A stretch of DNA of 64,000 nt, from contig LR134135.1 in assembly GCA_900635465.1 (NCBI GenBank), positions 930,001-994,000 of the forward strand, in the 5' to 3' direction. Both the position numbers and the translations under genes were made by a program. The notes under the pieces were generated by a model. That model made no database searches, had not been told where the DNA came from, and was given only the letters and a program-made list of their open reading frames with translations. This document shows positions 59,219-64,000 of this stretch, piece by piece; the stretch's first letter is position 1, and each line of letters opens with the position of its first letter. The DNA is from Lelliottia amnigena. GTDB taxonomy: Bacteria; Pseudomonadota; Gammaproteobacteria; Enterobacterales; Enterobacteriaceae.

Positions 59219-59726
59219 AGCGCATCCCCTTTTGAGTGATTCTTTACTCACCGAGCTTCAACGTCGGGATGGATACAACTAGCGTAGCCTTTACGGGTAC
59301 AGTTCTCCTGATGTCTTTAACTATAATCTACTCGGATCAAAATTTCATCGCGCTATTACGAAAAATTACAATTAACCTCGTAATGGAGAAAGTTAAATGA
59401 ATGCTTACGGTTGGCAGGGTAAATACTTCCTTAATCGGCATTGGCATTTTTAATGCTATCTTAAGATTCATCACGTTACCCAGCCCTTGCGTATGAAGTC
59501 TGGATCTGTACACATCGACCTTACTTAATCCACCAGGAATAATCTTAATAATCCTGAAATGGGATCCAATTAAATTACTCGGAGTGTATGGCTTAATTTC
59601 GCTATTAAATAGGATATGCCTTATTACGTTGGCAGAAAATAAATGAACTGACAATAAGCGTAATTTATGATTTTACGGAAAAGAAAAAGGCCGCTATTGC
59701 GGCCTTTTTATCAGGTGAAACCGGTA
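59219..59726. other. tomB-acrB intergenic region
   Basis: A 508-base AT-rich stretch with no convincing gene. A 105-codon minus-strand frame at 59337-59654 is judged spurious. The region contains the tomB-hha promoter area on the left and the acrB terminator at 59685-59710. Confidence 0.55.
59685..59710 (-). terminator. acrAB terminator
   Basis: AAAAGGCCGC / GCGGCCTTTTT hairpin with a TATT loop. On the minus strand it is followed by U-rich sequence, 17 bases beyond the acrB stop. Confidence 0.82.
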
Positions 59727-62880
<3,154 letters not shown>

Positions 62881-62899
62881 TTAACGGCTCCTGTTTAAG

Positions 62900-64000
62900 T
62901 TAAGACTTGGTTTGTTCTGACTGGCCACCGGCTGCGGCTTGTTGTTTCTCGTCAGATTTGACTTCCTGAGCCTTCACTTGCGCACCAGGTCGTACTTTTT
63001 GCAAACCAGTAATAATTACGCGATCGCCATCTTTCAAACCTTCGGTCACCAGCCATTTATCGCCAATCGCCTGCGTTGCAGTGATTTGACGCATCTCGAC
63101 TTTGTCATCAGCACCGACAACCATTGCGCTGGCATCGCCACGTGGCGTACGCGTTACGCCCTGCTGCGGTACCAGAAGTGCGGTTGGGTTAATCCCTTCT
63201 TCAAGACGGGCACGCACGAACATACCTGGCAACAGCGTGTGGTCAGGGTTCGGGAAAATGGCACGTAAGGTGATGGAGCCTGTGGTCTGATCGACGGTCA
63301 CGTCAGAGAATTCCAGCGTCCCTTCCTGGGCGAACTTGCTGCCATCATTGGTCACGAGTTCCACTTTGGCTTTGCCGTTCTCTTGCTTCAGTGCACCACT
63401 CGCCAGCTCTTTCTGCAGACGCAGGAAATCGTTGCTGGATTGCGTGACGTCAACATAGATCGGATCAAGCTGCTGGACAGTCGCCAGCGCGGTCGCTTGA
63501 CCGTTCTGAACCAATGCGCCTTCAGTGACGGAGGACTTACCAATACGACCACTGATAGGAGAGGTCACTTTGGTGTACGCCAGGTTAATGCGGGCAGTTT
63601 CGACAGCGGCCTTTGCGGCAACAACCGCAGCGTTAGCTTGTTGGGAATCTGCCTGCGCAGTGTCATAGTCCTGTTGACTGATGTATTGCGTACCGAGCAG
63701 TTTCTTATAACGATTTAGCGTGACCTGAGAAATTCGGGCTGCAGCTTCTGCTTTTGCCAAATCGCCTTTTGCGCTTTCGTAAGCAGCCTGATAGGTTGCC
63801 GGATCAATCTGATACAGAGACTCACCTGCTTTTACATCACCACCCTCGATGAAGTTACGTTTCAGGATAATCCCGTTCACCTGAGGACGAACTTCCGCAA
63901 CGCGGTAAGCGCTTGTACGGCCTGGTAATTCTGTTGTGATTTGCAGAGGTTCGGTTTTAAGCGTCACGACACCGACTTCGGGTGCCTGCTGCGCTCCTTG
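62900..64000 (-). CDS. acrA: Membrane fusion protein AcrA, incomplete at the window edge
   Basis: The periplasmic adaptor of AcrAB-TolC; 366 codons are present and the signal peptide/lipobox and first 30 or so residues lie beyond 64000. Visible domains: beta-barrel/lipoyl halves (TAYRVAEVRPQVNGIILK, SPISGRIGKSSVTEGALV), an alpha-hairpin coiled coil (about 95-170, rich in AKAAVETA) and the membrane-proximal domain ending with KSDEKQQAAAGGQSEQTKS. It lies 22 bases ahead of acrB, an operon repressed by AcrR in E. coli. Confidence 0.95.
   Translation of the reverse strand, partial: QGAQQAPEVGVVTLKTEPLQITTELPGRTSAYRVAEVRPQVNGIILKRNFIEGGDVKAGESLYQIDPATYQAAYESAKGDLAKAEAAARISQVTLNRYKKLLGTQYISQQDYDTAQADSQQANAAVVAAKAAVETARINLAYTKVTSPISGRIGKSSVTEGALVQNGQATALATVQQLDPIYVDVTQSSNDFLRLQKELASGALKQENGKAKVELVTNDGSKFAQEGTLEFSDVTVDQTTGSITLRAIFPNPDHTLLPGMFVRARLEEGINPTALLVPQQGVTRTPRGDASAMVVGADDKVEMRQITATQAIGDKWLVTEGLKDGDRVIITGLQKVRPGAQVKAQEVKSDEKQQAAAGGQSEQTKS

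Noticed and set aside
59337..59654. A 105-codon minus-strand frame between tomB and acrB
   Set aside because: AT-rich intergenic DNA with no good ribosome-binding site, no recognisable domain, and nothing known at this position in E. coli.

Overview
The window is chromosomal DNA from a member of the Enterobacteriaceae. Gene order from thiI to acrA follows the Escherichia coli/Salmonella backbone: thiI-yajL-panE-yajQ-yajR-cyoEDCBA-ampG-yajG-bolA-tig-clpP-clpX-lon-hupB-ppiD-ybaV-fadM-queC-ybaE-cof-cdsH/decR-mdlAB-glnK-amtB-tesB-ybaY-atl-ffs-[accessory block]-ybaA-pdeB-[accessory block]-ylaC-maa-hha-tomB-acrB-acrA. The proteins are close to, but not identical with, E. coli. A cdsH gene beside decR and a lacI-lacZ pair without lacY suggest an Enterobacter/Lelliottia/Leclercia-like organism; the genus is an inference.

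Positions 1-35000 are housekeeping: thiamine/tRNA sulfur transfer, cytochrome bo3 oxidase, muropeptide uptake, the trigger factor-ClpXP-Lon-HU-PpiD proteostasis cluster, thioesterases, queuosine synthesis, cysteine degradation, an ABC exporter pair and the GlnK-AmtB ammonium module. Several control sites are readable: the cyoA promoter, the bolA gearbox promoter, the sigma-32 lon promoter, a FadR-like box before fadM, and NtrC plus sigma-54 sites before glnK. Between amtB and tesB lie four tandem copies of a terminator-plus-palindrome unit.

From 35.9 to 41.6 kb a small genomic island sits in the 3' end of ffs (4.5S RNA). It is bounded by a 28-bp direct repeat (36039-36066 and 41545-41572). 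It carries a tyrosine integrase, two small secreted proteins, a 736-residue multidomain protein ending in a lambda-endolysin-like muramidase domain preceded by an EF-hand loop, and phage structural debris. I read this as a mobile antibacterial effector/immunity cassette, probably served by a type VI or similar export system encoded elsewhere. It is the best candidate here for something undescribed.

From 41.8 to 57.3 kb metabolic accessory genes are interleaved with backbone: a small overlapping gene pair, a MocR regulator with a YczE membrane protein, LacI-LacZ with two matching operators, a GntR regulator with an enolase-superfamily dehydratase and a PTS EIIBC permease, zinc-independent ribosomal proteins L31B/L36B under a Zur-like box, and a second MocR regulator divergent from an acetyltransferase. 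The window ends with hha-tomB and the AcrAB efflux pump (acrA incomplete).

The first 24 kb reads cleanly, but from 24.5 kb onward many genes (ybaE, mdlA, atl, an acetyltransferase gene, the integrase, the effector, mocR, lacZ, gntR, acrB) are broken by indels that are almost all single-base and mostly in short homopolymers. Repairing each restores the usual family length or reading frame. The number and type of lesions point to sequencing or assembly error more than biological decay, so the intact products are described and the lesions are noted.
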